Positions 17,525 through 26,400 of a stretch of 64,000 nt of DNA are shown piece after piece. How positions within the stretch are numbered: position 1 is the stretch's first letter; each line of letters opens with the position of its first letter. The DNA lies in NCBI GenBank assembly GCA_030697165.1, contig JAUYQQ010000015.1:186001-250000 (forward strand), written 5' to 3'. The DNA comes from Acidobacteriota bacterium. GTDB taxonomy: Bacteria > Acidobacteriota > Vicinamibacteria > Vicinamibacterales > UBA2999. Below the pieces are notes generated by a model. That model was not told where the DNA came from, did no database searches, and saw only the letters and a list, made by a program, of their open reading frames with translations. The translations under genes were made by a program, and so were the position numbers.

Positions 17525-18101
17525 CCGTCGTGACCACAATCGCCTCGCACGGGCGCGCCCCCAGGCGCGAGTACGAATGCGGCTGCGCGGAGTCGAAGTA
17601 CATCGAGTCGCCCTCGTCCAGTTCGTGCGCCTCCGTGCCCAGCGTCAACGCCAGCCGCCCCTTCAGCACATGGATGAACTCGGCACCCGCGTGCTCGTGG
17701 GCCCGCGGGCGCGCCGGCGCGGCGAACTTCACCCAGTAGCTATTCAGCTTGCGCTCGGTCGCAGTGAAGTCCAGGCACTCGAACTCCCACGCCACCTCGC
17801 GCCCGCCCAGCCGCTCGCTGAACCGCGTTCGTTCGCCGCTCCGGACAGTGCCGGACGCCTTGCGGGGGGTTGAGGCGGTGAAGAAATGATCCAGCCCGAC
17901 GCCGAACACCAGCGCAATCCGCAACAGCGTCGGCAGCGTGGGAAACAGGACGCCGCGCTCGACCTTCGAGATCATGGCCGCCGACAGGCCGGTGTGGCGG
18001 CCCAGCTCGACCAGGCCCATCTTCTTCTTCAGCCGCAGCGCGCGCAGCTTGGAACCGACGGCGTACTCGCGCAGGCCACTACTGAGAGTCGCGGACAACA
18101 T
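17517..18101 (-). CDS. XRE-family regulator with C-terminal cupin domain
   Basis: A 194-residue regulator. The helix-turn-helix spans about 12-65 (LRALRLKKKMGLVELGRHTG, then SAAMISKVERG), followed by a cupin_2 beta-barrel (about 110-190) with HEHAGAEFIHVLKG and DSMYFDSAQPHSY, which binds a small ligand in homologues. Such regulators often control amine or amino-acid metabolism, which would fit the adjacent amine oxidase, though that link is inference. Start ATG 18101 is preferred over the 17-codon longer frame because an AGGA ribosome site stands 6 nt before it. The gene is divergent from the fasciclin gene and may share its promoter region. Confidence 0.88.
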   Translation of the reverse strand: MLSATLSSGLREYAVGSKLRALRLKKKMGLVELGRHTGLSAAMISKVERGVLFPTLPTLLRIALVFGVGLDHFFTASTPRKASGTVRSGERTRFSERLGGREVAWEFECLDFTATERKLNSYWVKFAAPARPRAHEHAGAEFIHVLKGRLALTLGTEAHELDEGDSMYFDSAQPHSYSRLGARPCEAIVVTTGG

Positions 18102-18258
18102 TTTCCTGCTAGTTAAACATATGGTCTCCACAGGCACAACCAGGAAAACCACCTTTGACCGGGCTGCACCGGCCGCAGGCCACCGGGCGTCCTACCGGGC
18201 ATAACGCGGTGGTGTGGTTGCCGCGGCGACAGTTTAGAAACGGAACTCAAGGAGAGTA

Positions 18259-18756
18259 ATGATGAACGCGTTTGCAAAGAAGCTGATGGTTGGCGCCGCC
18301 GTGGCGGCCCTGGTGCTCTCGATGGGCAGCACGGTTCGGGCGCAGGGCAAGGACATTGTTGACACCGCGGTCGGCGCGGGCCAGTTCAAGACGCTGGCGG
18401 CGGCGCTCGGTGCGGCCGGTCTGGTGGAGACCCTCAAGGGCAAGGGTCCGTTCACGGTGTTCGCGCCGACCGATGCGGCGTTCGCCAAGCTGCCGGCCGG
18501 CACGGTCGAGATGCTGCTGAAGCCCGAGAACAAGGCCAAGCTGACGGCCATCCTGACCTACCACGTCGTCGCCGGCAAGGTGATGGCGGCCGACGTCGTC
18601 AAGGTGACGAGCGCCAAGACTGTCCAGGGCGGTGCCGTGGCGGTGAAGGTGACCGGCGGCAAGGTGACGATTGACGCCGCCAACGTGGTGACGACCGACA
18701 TCGCGGCGTCGAACGGCGTCATTCACGTCATCGACACCGTGTTGATGCCCAAGTAA
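18259..18756 (+). CDS. Exported fasciclin (FAS1) domain protein
   Basis: A 165-residue single FAS1-domain protein. The signal peptide is 1-28 (ending TVRAQG). The FAS1 blocks are clear: [20 protein letters not shown], then [30 protein letters not shown] and the C-terminal [17 protein letters not shown]1 domains mediate cell-surface or matrix adhesion. A strong AAGGAGAG site precedes the ATG at 18259 (a second ATG follows directly). It is transcribed away from the XRE-cupin gene and ends at a GC-rich hairpin, so it is likely a single-gene unit. Confidence 0.93.
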   Translation: MMNAFAKKLMVGAAVAALVLSMGSTVRAQGKDIVDTAVGAGQFKTLAAALGAAGLVETLKGKGPFTVFAPTDAAFAKLPAGTVEMLLKPENKAKLTAILTYHVVAGKVMAADVVKVTSAKTVQGGAVAVKVTGGKVTIDAANVVTTDIAASNGVIHVIDTVLMPK

Positions 18757-18767
18757 GCAAGTCTGCA

Positions 18768-18794
18768 GCGGGGCGTTCCTGTGGAGCGCCCCGC
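18768..18794 (+). terminator. GC-rich hairpin after the fasciclin gene
   Basis: An 8-bp perfect stem GCGGGGCG/CGCCCCGC with an 11-nt loop, 12 nt after the stop codon. No T-tract follows, so intrinsic termination is uncertain. Confidence 0.55.
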
Positions 18795-18862
18795 CCCCTA
18801 CGAGGGCCGCAGGCCGAGCCCTACGAGCGCGAAGCCGCGAGCCCCACGAGGGCCGGAGGCCT
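18791..18862. repeat. Mosaic connector-hairpin repeat, locus 4
   Basis: GCCCCCTACGAG, hairpin GGCCGCAGGCC, connector GAGCCCTACGAG, hairpin CGCGAAGCCGCG, connector AGCCCCACGAG, hairpin GGCCGGAGGCC. The constant 12-nt connector alternates with three different small palindromes. It lies between the fasciclin gene and the LuxE-like gene promoter. Confidence 0.8.
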
Positions 18863-18873
18863 CCGCCCTGAAC

Positions 18874-18879
18874 TACAAT
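18874..18879 (+). promoter_or_regulatory. Putative -10 box TACAAT, near-leaderless start
   Basis: TACAAT ends 8 nt before the ATG at 18888. No ribosome site is visible. Confidence 0.5.
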
Positions 18880-18887
18880 TCCCTGAT

Positions 18888-19964
18888 ATGCCCGTCGCCG
18901 CTCCCGCTCTCGACCAGGCCCGCACCACGCTCGATGCGTGGGTGCGCGAGCTGATGCAATGGCACTTCTCCCCCGAAACCGGCTGCACCTTCTGGCTCGA
19001 CTGGGCCGCCAAGGCCGGCTGGGACCCCCGCAAGGAAGTCACCGCCTATAACGACCTCGACAAGTTCGGGGAGTTCCAGGACGAGTGGCTGCGCGGCGGC
19101 CCGGTTCGCCGATGGGTGCCCAAGGCCTACCAGGACAAGCCGATCTACACCTTTGAAACCGGCGGCAGCACCGGCGTGCCGAAGTCACGCATCAACATCA
19201 ACGACTTCCGGATCGACTACGAGTGGTTCAGTAAGACGCTGCCGGACGACAAGTTCCCCAAAGGCGCCGACTGGCTGCACGTCGGCCCGAGCGGCCCGCG
19301 CCGGCTGCGCCTGGCCATCGAGCACCTCGCCCAGCACCGCGGCGGCATCTGCTTCATGGTCGACCTCGACCCGCGCTGGGTGATCAAGCTGATCAAGATG
19401 GGCGAGATGGAGATGATGGAGCTCTACAAGCGCCACGTCATCGACCAGGCGCTCACCCTGCTCAAGGCCCACGACGGCATCAAGTGCCTGTTCACGACGC
19501 CGAAGCTGCTCGAGGCGCTGTGCGAACGCATTTCACTCAAGAAGGCCGGCATCACCGGCGTGTTCTGTGGCGGCACCGAGATGACCCCGCAGTTCCATCG
19601 CTTCGCCGTTGAAGAACTGATGGAAGGCGCGCACTTCGCGCCGACCTACGGCAACACGCTGATGGGCCTCGGCCCCAGCAAGCCGCCGACCACGGACGAC
19701 AACTGGGCGATCATCTACTACCCGCCCGCCCCGCGCGCGATGATCGAGGTCGTGGACTTCGACAACCCGACCAAGCTGGTGGACTACGGCAAGACCGGCC
19801 GTGTCAGGTTGACGACGCTGACCAAGGAATTCTTCATGCCGCGCTTCCTCGAGCGCGACGAGTGCGAGCGCGAAGCACCGTGCGAGGCGTACCCGTGGGA
19901 CGGCGTCAGGAATGTCAGGCCCTTCTCCCGGTTCCAAAAGAGCGTGGTCGAAGGGGTGTACTGA
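18888..19964 (+). CDS. LuxE/PaaK-like acyl-adenylating enzyme
   Basis: A 358-residue protein with the adenylate-forming core motif FETGGSTGVPKSR (the TSGSTGxPK phosphate loop) and downstream CGGTEMT and APTYGNTLMG, corresponding to the A4-A5 region of the ANL superfamily. The large C-terminal lid domain of ordinary acyl-CoA synthetases is missing; the length and the missing lid match LuxE-type acyl-protein synthetases. It would activate a carboxylic acid as acyl-AMP and pass it to a protein thiol. The next gene encodes a LuxC-like reductase, so together they could turn an acid into an aldehyde. No luciferase genes are present. The substrate is unknown. Confidence 0.75.
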   Translation: MPVAAPALDQARTTLDAWVRELMQWHFSPETGCTFWLDWAAKAGWDPRKEVTAYNDLDKFGEFQDEWLRGGPVRRWVPKAYQDKPIYTFETGGSTGVPKSRININDFRIDYEWFSKTLPDDKFPKGADWLHVGPSGPRRLRLAIEHLAQHRGGICFMVDLDPRWVIKLIKMGEMEMMELYKRHVIDQALTLLKAHDGIKCLFTTPKLLEALCERISLKKAGITGVFCGGTEMTPQFHRFAVEELMEGAHFAPTYGNTLMGLGPSKPPTTDDNWAIIYYPPAPRAMIEVVDFDNPTKLVDYGKTGRVRLTTLTKEFFMPRFLERDECEREAPCEAYPWDGVRNVRPFSRFQKSVVEGVY

Positions 19965-19971
19965 CACCCCC

Positions 19972-19999
19972 GGGAGTCGGGAGTCGGGAACCGGGAGTC
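19972..19999. repeat. Four tandem 7-nt repeats (GGGAGTC)
   Basis: GGGAGTC, GGGAGTC, GGGAACC, GGGAGTC in the 42-nt gap between the LuxE-like and LuxC-like genes. It is the same heptamer as inside gluQ. Confidence 0.85.
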
Positions 20000-20006
20000 G
20001 AGACAC

Positions 20007-21440
20007 ATGTTGCATTTACCAATCTTGAGATGGGGCGTTCCCTACCGCAGCGTGAACCAGGTGGTCACGCCGCACTTCCGCACCCGCGCGCCGTTCGTGT
20101 CGATGAGCCAGGCCAACGTCGGGATGATTCGGCGCGACCTGCTGCGCCAGGGCGAGGCGCGCGCGACGCTGCAGGCCTTTCCGTACGCCGGCCTCGTCGC
20201 CATGGCGGGACGGGCCGCCGACCATTTCCTGAACGACACGCTGCCGCTCGATCCCGAGAGCGGCACCATGCAGTCGCCGCAGGACTACATCGAGCAGGTC
20301 TCGGCCACCACGGGTGCCCCGTACAGCAACGTGAAGCGCAACATGCTGAAGGTGCACGGCGTGTTGAGCAAGGTCACCGAAGTTCTGGCCGGCCTCACCC
20401 GCGGGCTCGACCTGAGCGTGCTCGACCAGGGCTACGGGCGCGTCAACGGCCAGATGCTGAGCTTCTTCGCCCGCGGTGATGCGATGGGCGTGGTGCTGCC
20501 CAGCAACTCCCCCGGCGTGCACTCGTTGTGGGCGCCGGCCACGGTTTTGAAGATGCCGCTGGTGCTGAAGCCCGGCAGCGCCGAACCGTGGACGCCGCTG
20601 CGCATGATCTACGCGTGGGTCAAGGCCGGCGCCCCGTCGGCGGTGTTCGCCTACTACCCCACCGATCACGCCGGCGGCAACGAGATCCTGCGCTCGACCG
20701 GGCGCGGCATGGTGTTTGGCGATGTCGGCTCCACCAAGCGGTGGAAGGCGGAGGGCCGCGTCGAAGTGCACGGTCCCGGCTTCAGCAAAGTCGTGATTGG
20801 CCCCGACGTCGCGGATCAGTGGGCGCAGTACATCGACATCATCGCCGAATCGATCGCGAACAACGGCGGCCGCTCGTGCGTGAACGCGTCGGGCGTGTGG
20901 GTGACGAAGCACGGCGATGCGATTGCCGAAGCGCTGGCCAGGCGGCTGTCGCAGGTGATCCCGCGCGCCTCGGATGATGCCGAGGCGGTGCTGGCGCCGT
21001 TTGCCGATCCCGATACCGCCCGGCGCATCTCGAACCTGATCGACGCGGACATGACCGGAGAAGGCGGCGCCGCGCGCGATGCCTCGGCGGGCGTGCGCGA
21101 CGCGGATCGGGTGGCGTCGGCGCACGGCGGCAACTACCTGCTGCCCACGGTGATTCGCTGCAACGCCGACCATCCGCTGGCCAACCGTGAGTTCCTGTTT
21201 CCGTATGCCAGCGTCGTCGAAGTGCCTGCAGCCGACCTGCCGGACTGCCTGGGACCGTCGCTGGTGGTCACCTGCATCTCGAACGATCCGGCGTTCCGCG
21301 CGCGGTTTGTCGCCTCGCCGCAGGTCGATCGCCTCAACTTCGGGCCGATCTCGACGACCCAGATCGGCTGGGACCAGCCGCACGAGGGCAACCTGTTCGA
21401 GCACCTCTACGCGCGCCGGGCCATCCAGCGGCTCGCCTGA
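20007..21440 (+). CDS. LuxC-like aldehyde dehydrogenase / acyl reductase
   Basis: A 477-residue aldehyde-dehydrogenase-fold protein. VVLPSNSPGVHSLW with LVLKPGSAEPWTP forms the nucleotide-binding half. NNGGRSCVNASGVW holds the catalytic Cys, and EFLFPYASVVEV with FGPISTTQIGWDQPHEGN forms the C-terminal part. Ordinary aldehyde dehydrogenases have GQxC at the Cys; the GGRSC context and the upstream LuxE-like gene favour a fatty-acyl-reductase (LuxC) role, reducing an enzyme-bound acyl group to an aldehyde. Start ATG 20007. It is followed after 40 nt by a glycosyltransferase, suggesting the aldehyde is part of a glycosylated product. That pathway is inference. Confidence 0.78.
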   Translation: MLHLPILRWGVPYRSVNQVVTPHFRTRAPFVSMSQANVGMIRRDLLRQGEARATLQAFPYAGLVAMAGRAADHFLNDTLPLDPESGTMQSPQDYIEQVSATTGAPYSNVKRNMLKVHGVLSKVTEVLAGLTRGLDLSVLDQGYGRVNGQMLSFFARGDAMGVVLPSNSPGVHSLWAPATVLKMPLVLKPGSAEPWTPLRMIYAWVKAGAPSAVFAYYPTDHAGGNEILRSTGRGMVFGDVGSTKRWKAEGRVEVHGPGFSKVVIGPDVADQWAQYIDIIAESIANNGGRSCVNASGVWVTKHGDAIAEALARRLSQVIPRASDDAEAVLAPFADPDTARRISNLIDADMTGEGGAARDASAGVRDADRVASAHGGNYLLPTVIRCNADHPLANREFLFPYASVVEVPAADLPDCLGPSLVVTCISNDPAFRARFVASPQVDRLNFGPISTTQIGWDQPHEGNLFEHLYARRAIQRLA

Positions 21441-21480
21441 GGGGCCCCGCACGACCGACGGCGAATCGCAAACTGGTCCC

Positions 21481-22788
21481 ATGCGAATCCTTTCCCTCAC
21501 CGCTGGCGCCGCGTCGATGTATTGCGGCAGCTGCCTGCGCGACAACGCGCTGGCGGCGCGGCTGATCAAGCTCGGGCATGACGTCACGCTGTTGCCGTTC
21601 TACACGCCGACGCTCACCGACGAGGAAAACGTCAGCCGGCCGCAGCAGGTATTCTTCGGCGGCATCAGCGTGTTTCTCGAGCAGCACTCGTCGCTGTTCC
21701 GCCGGGCGCCGCGCTTCCTCGGCCGGCTGCTCGACGCCCCTGGCGTAATCAAGGCGTTCACCAGCGGATCGATTTCCGTGGACCCCAGGGAACTGGGCGC
21801 GCTCACGGTCTCGACGTTGCGAGGGCTCGACGGTCACCAGAAGCAGGAGATCGACAAGCTGCTGGAATTTCTGCGCGACGAGCCCAGGCCCGAGATTGCC
21901 AACATCCCGTACACGTTGTTGATCAGCCTGGCCGCGCCGCTGAAGCGCGCGCTCGGCTGCCCGATCGTGATCACGCTGCAGGGCGAGGACCTGTTCCTGG
22001 ACGCGCTGCCGGAGCCGTATCGCGCCGAAGCCCTGGCGCTGGTGCGGGCACAAGTCGCCGACGTGGACCTCTTTATTGCGGTGAGCGAGTACTACGCGCG
22101 CTACATGCAGGACTACCTGGCCATTCCGGCGCACAAGATAACGGTAGCCCCGCTCGGGGTGAATCCGGACGACCTCACGGTGACGACCCGGACCCGGACC
22201 GATCCGTTCACCATCGGCTTCTTCGCGCGCATCGCGCCCGAGAAGGGACTGCACAACCTGGCCGAGGCGTACCGCATCCTGCGAACCGAGAAAGGGCTGC
22301 CGCCGTCGCGCCTGGTTGCGGCCGGTTACCTGCCGCCCGAGCATCGCCCCTACCTGGAAGGCATCGGCGCGCGGCTCGCCGCCGCCGGACTGGGTGACGA
22401 GTTCGTCTATCGCGGCACGGTGGATCGCGCCCACAAGGTGGGGTTCTTCCACGACATCGACGTGTTGTCGGTGCCAGGCGGCTATCACGAGCCCAAGGGC
22501 CTGTACCTGCTCGAAGCCATGGCCTGCGGTGTCCCGGTGGTGCAGCCCAACCACGGCGCCTTTCCGGAGATGATCAACCGCACCGGCGGTGGCGTGCTCG
22601 CCGCCTCTGAATCGGGCGCACACGTCGCCGAGGCGCTGTACGATCTGTGGCGCGACCCGGCCCGCGCGGCTGAGCTTGGCAAGAACGGCGCCGCCGGGGT
22701 GCGCGCGCACTACACGACGGATCACATGGCACGAGGGGTGCTGTCTGCCTACGAAGCGGCCATTCTTAACAAGAGAACAGGAGAATAG
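21481..22788 (+). CDS. Family 4 glycosyltransferase
   Basis: A 435-residue GT-B fold enzyme. MRILSLTAGAASMYCGSCLR at the N-terminus has the glycine-rich acceptor loop; VITLQGEDLF and LFIAVSEYYARYM are mid-domain markers; KITVAPLGVNPDDL starts the second Rossmann half with GFFARIAPEKGLHNLAEAY; and EPKGLYLLEAMACGVPVVQP is the conserved GT4 EX7E nucleotide-sugar site. It would transfer a sugar with retention. The ATG at 21481 is used rather than a 98-codon longer frame that overlaps the aldehyde dehydrogenase. Its stop codon lies in the left arm of the octamer repeat at 22766. Confidence 0.9.
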   Translation: MRILSLTAGAASMYCGSCLRDNALAARLIKLGHDVTLLPFYTPTLTDEENVSRPQQVFFGGISVFLEQHSSLFRRAPRFLGRLLDAPGVIKAFTSGSISVDPRELGALTVSTLRGLDGHQKQEIDKLLEFLRDEPRPEIANIPYTLLISLAAPLKRALGCPIVITLQGEDLFLDALPEPYRAEALALVRAQVADVDLFIAVSEYYARYMQDYLAIPAHKITVAPLGVNPDDLTVTTRTRTDPFTIGFFARIAPEKGLHNLAEAYRILRTEKGLPPSRLVAAGYLPPEHRPYLEGIGARLAAAGLGDEFVYRGTVDRAHKVGFFHDIDVLSVPGGYHEPKGLYLLEAMACGVPVVQPNHGAFPEMINRTGGGVLAASESGAHVAEALYDLWRDPARAAELGKNGAAGVRAHYTTDHMARGVLSAYEAAILNKRTGE

Positions 22789-22822
22789 GAGGTCTTCTCT
22801 TGATCTCGTCGCCTCCTGTTAA
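22766..22822. repeat. Inverted octamer-arm repeat, ACAGGAG family, copy 1
   Basis: Left arm 22766-22791 is three 8-mers (AACAAGAG, AACAGGAG, AATAGGAG); the right arm 22797-22822 read backwards is AACAGGAG, GCGACGAG, ATCAAGAG. The left arm encodes the last residues of the glycosyltransferase and its TAG. The second copy is at 30311. Confidence 0.75.
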
Positions 22823-22826
22823 TTCA

Positions 22827-23489
22827 ATGCTCGAAGCCACCAACCTCTCGAAGTCGTACCCGTCGCCCGCCGGCGACCTCGTCGTCTTGCGGGACGTCTC
22901 GCTGACACTGGCGCCCGGCGACGCCGCGTGCGTGATGGGACCGTCAGGATCCGGCAAGAGCACGCTGCTCTACATCCTCGGCGGCCTCGAGCCCCCTACC
23001 AGCGGCACGGTGAAGTTCGACGCCACCAACCCGTACACGTTGAATGCCGAGGGACTCGCGGCCTTTCGCAACCGCGAGGTCGGCTTCGTGCTGCAGGACC
23101 ACTGCCTCTTGCCGCAGTGCACCGTGCTCGAGAACGTGCTGGTGCCAACGTTGGTGGGCGCGCCGGACCAGGATGCCCCCGCACGCGCCCGGACGCTGCT
23201 GTCGCAAGTCGGTCTCGGCGATCGCCTCGATCACCTGCCCTCGGCGCTGTCAGGCGGCGAGAAGCAACGGGCCGCCATCGCCCGCGCCCTGGTGCGCGAA
23301 CCACGGCTCGTGCTGTGCGACGAGCCAACCGGTAACCTCGATGCCGAAACCGCCCACGTGGTGTCCGACCTGATCCTGCGGCTGCATACCCAGCAGCACA
23401 CCATGCTGCTGGTCGTGACCCACAGCGAGGCGCTCGGCGCCAGGTTCGACAAACGCTGGTCGATGAACCGCGGCGTTCTGACGGTGTAG
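22827..23489 (+). CDS. ABC transporter ATP-binding protein (MacB/LolD type)
   Basis: A 220-residue ATPase: Walker A GPSGSGKST at 38-46, Q-loop Q90, signature LSGGEKQ at 141-147, Walker B LVLCDE at 161-166, D-loop and H-loop (VTHSE). Its size and the ILGGLEPPTSG stretch fit the MacB/LolD class that works with FtsX permeases by mechanotransmission. It powers the permease encoded 2 nt downstream. The ATG at 22827 fits the family N-terminus (MLEATNLSKSY); a TTG start nine codons upstream would lie in the repeat and is less likely. The cargo is unknown; the cluster context hints at the LuxE/LuxC/GT product. Confidence 0.93.
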   Translation: MLEATNLSKSYPSPAGDLVVLRDVSLTLAPGDAACVMGPSGSGKSTLLYILGGLEPPTSGTVKFDATNPYTLNAEGLAAFRNREVGFVLQDHCLLPQCTVLENVLVPTLVGAPDQDAPARARTLLSQVGLGDRLDHLPSALSGGEKQRAAIARALVREPRLVLCDEPTGNLDAETAHVVSDLILRLHTQQHTMLLVVTHSEALGARFDKRWSMNRGVLTV

Positions 23490-23491
23490 CC

Positions 23492-26400
23492 ATGCTGACG
23501 CGTGCCAGTCTGCGCTTTTACGCCGCCACCCACGTGATGGTGGTGCTCGGCGTGGCCGTCGCCGTGGCGGTGCTCGCCGGCGCCTTGCTGGTCGGCGCAT
23601 CGGTCCGCGAAAGCCTCAAGCAGATCGCGCTCGGCCGCCTCGGCGCCACCGACGTCATCGTCTCCTCGCCGACGTTCTTTCGGACCGCGCTGGCCGACAC
23701 CCTGCTGACGCGCGCCGCCCAGCCGCAGCAAACGCCCATGGGGACGCGCGTCGATGCCTACCGCGTGTTGCGCGCCGCGGCACCGGTGGTCGTCGTCGGA
23801 GGCGCCGTCGTTCATGACGAGTCGAAGCGCACCGCCGGCCAGGTGATGGTCTACGGCATCGACGAGCGCTTCGGCCGGTTTCACGGCCAGGACGGCTTCG
23901 AGGTGGCGGGCCGTGACGCGCTCATCAGCGCCGCCCTGGCACAGGAAGTCGGCGCGAAAGCCGGCGACACCATTACGCTGCGGGTCGCCAAGCCCAGCGA
24001 CATCCCGCTCTCGAGCCTGCAGGGCCGACGCGAAACGACGGGCGAACGCATCCGCGTGACGGTGACGCGGGTGCTCGACGACGCGGCGCTTGGCGAGTTC
24101 TCGCTGGCGCCTACCCAGGGCGCGGTTTTTGCGATCTACGTCCCGATGGGACGCCTGCAACGCGACCTGGGGCTCGGCGATCGCGCCAACACCATCCTGT
24201 TGTCGTTGACCGACGACGCCGAAGTGGATCCCCCGCAACTGGTGCGGGAGCTGATCGCGCCGGCAGCGGCGCTCGACGATCTTGGCCTTCGCGTGCGCAC
24301 GACCACCGCAGGAACGACCCTGGTGGAGACCCGCGCGGGACTACTCACCGACGACGTAGTCGAGACCATCGCCGACCTCGCCGCTCGCGACCGGCGCCTG
24401 GTCGTCCCGGCGCTGACCTACGTCGCCAACACGATCCGGATCGGCGACCGCGAGATCCCGTATTCGACGGTGTCTGCGATTGATCTCGATGGCTATAACC
24501 GCCTGATCGGCGCAGTCGGCCCTACCTCCGCGCCACAGCCTTCTCCCGCCGTTACGGTGGGCAGGCCTTCCGCCTCGGCCGCGTTCTCTGGCCACGCGCC
24601 GATCTGGCTGAATCAATGGGCGGCCGACGACCTGCAGGCCCGCATCGGCGACGAGGTCACGCTCGAGTACTTCCTGTGGTCCGACGCGGATGGCCTGGGC
24701 TCGTCGAGCGCGAAGTTCACGCTGGTGGGGATCACGCCCATGACCGGGATCGGCGGCGACCGCACGCTGACACCCGACTATCCCGGCATCAGCGATGCCG
24801 CCGACATGACGTCGTGGGATCCGCCTTTTCCGGTCGAGCTGAAGCGCGTCCGCCAGCAGGACGAAGACTATTGGGATCGTTACCGGGCGGCGCCCAAGGC
24901 GATCATCTCGCTCGCCGAGGGGCAACGCCTGTGGGGCTCGCGCTACGGACGCGTGTCGTCGATGCGCCTGTCAGGCACGACGCCGGTGGCCGCACACGAC
25001 ATTCCGCCCGCCTCGGCCGGGTTCACCGCCCGCGCGGTGCGCGGCGAGGCGCTGGCCGCCGCGCAGGGCACCACCGATTTCGGCGAGTACTTCCTCTACT
25101 TCAGCTTCTTCCTGGTCGTCTCGGCGCTGCTGCTGGCGTACCTGTTCTTCGCGGTGGGATTGGACCAACGGACACGCGAGGTGGGACTGCTGGCGACGGT
25201 GGGCTTCACGCCGGCGGCGATTCGCCACGCCTTCGTCCGTGAAGGCGCGGTGCTGGCCGGCATTGGGGCGGTGATCGGGATCGCCGCGGCGCTCGGCTAT
25301 GCCGCCCTCATCATGTACGGCCTGCGCACCTGGTGGGTGGGCGCGGTCGGCACGACGAAGCTGGCGCTGCACGTCGCGCCGGTGTGGCTCGCCGCCGGCG
25401 CCGCCGGCGCACTCGCGGCCGGCGTGCTGGCCATCTGGATCGGCGTCCGCCAGATGAGCCGCCGGTCGGCGCGATCGTTGCTTAAAGGGGAGACTGGGGC
25501 GGGTCGGGCGGGTCGGGCGGGTCGGGCGGGTTGGGTGGCGATCGCGTTCGCGCTGCTCGGTCTCGTACTCATCATCGCTTCCGCGTCCGATGCACTCAAC
25601 CCCACGGCCGGCTTCTTTGGCGCCGGCGGCGCCTGGCTCGTGGCCGGCCTGTGCGGCGCGTCGGTGTGGTTGCGCCGGCGACGGACGTCGCGCCCGCTGA
25701 CGCGCGGCCTCACCGGCATGGCGCAGCTCGGCTTCCGCCACACCGCGGTCAATCCCGGCCGATCGGTCCTCAGCCTGGCGTTGATTGCGTTCGCCTGCTT
25801 CGTGCTGGTCAGCGTCGGCGCCTTCCGCAAGGCGCCCGTGAGCGGCGGCGACAAGGCCTCCGGCACCGGCGGATTCACGCTGATGGCCGAGTCGGTCGCG
25901 CCGCTGATGCATGACCCCAACCTGCCGGACGGCCGCGACGGCCTGGGCCTCGAAACCAACGACCCAATCTTCGCCAGCGCGCGAATCACCCGGTTCCGGC
26001 TCAGGCCGGGGGACGAAACCAGCTGCCTCACGCTTTACAAACCCACCAACCCGCGCATCATGGCGCCCGGCCCTGGCTTCGTTGACGAGGCCCGCTTTTC
26101 ATTTGCGGCGTCGATGGCCGCCACCGCCGACGAGCAGGCTAATCCGTGGACGCTGCTCGAGCGGACGTTCGACGATGGCGCGATCGCGGCGGTGGCCGAT
26201 CAAACCACGTTGATGTACGTGCTGCACCTCGGCATTGGCGACGACTTCGAGTTCACACCCGAAGGCCAGCCACCCGTGCGCTTGCGCATGGTCGGCGCCC
26301 TCGCCGACAGCGTGCTGCAATCGGAGATCATCATCGGCGAGGGCAACTTCGTCCGCCTGTTCCCTAAGCACGAAGGCTACCGGGTGTGGATGATCGAGGC

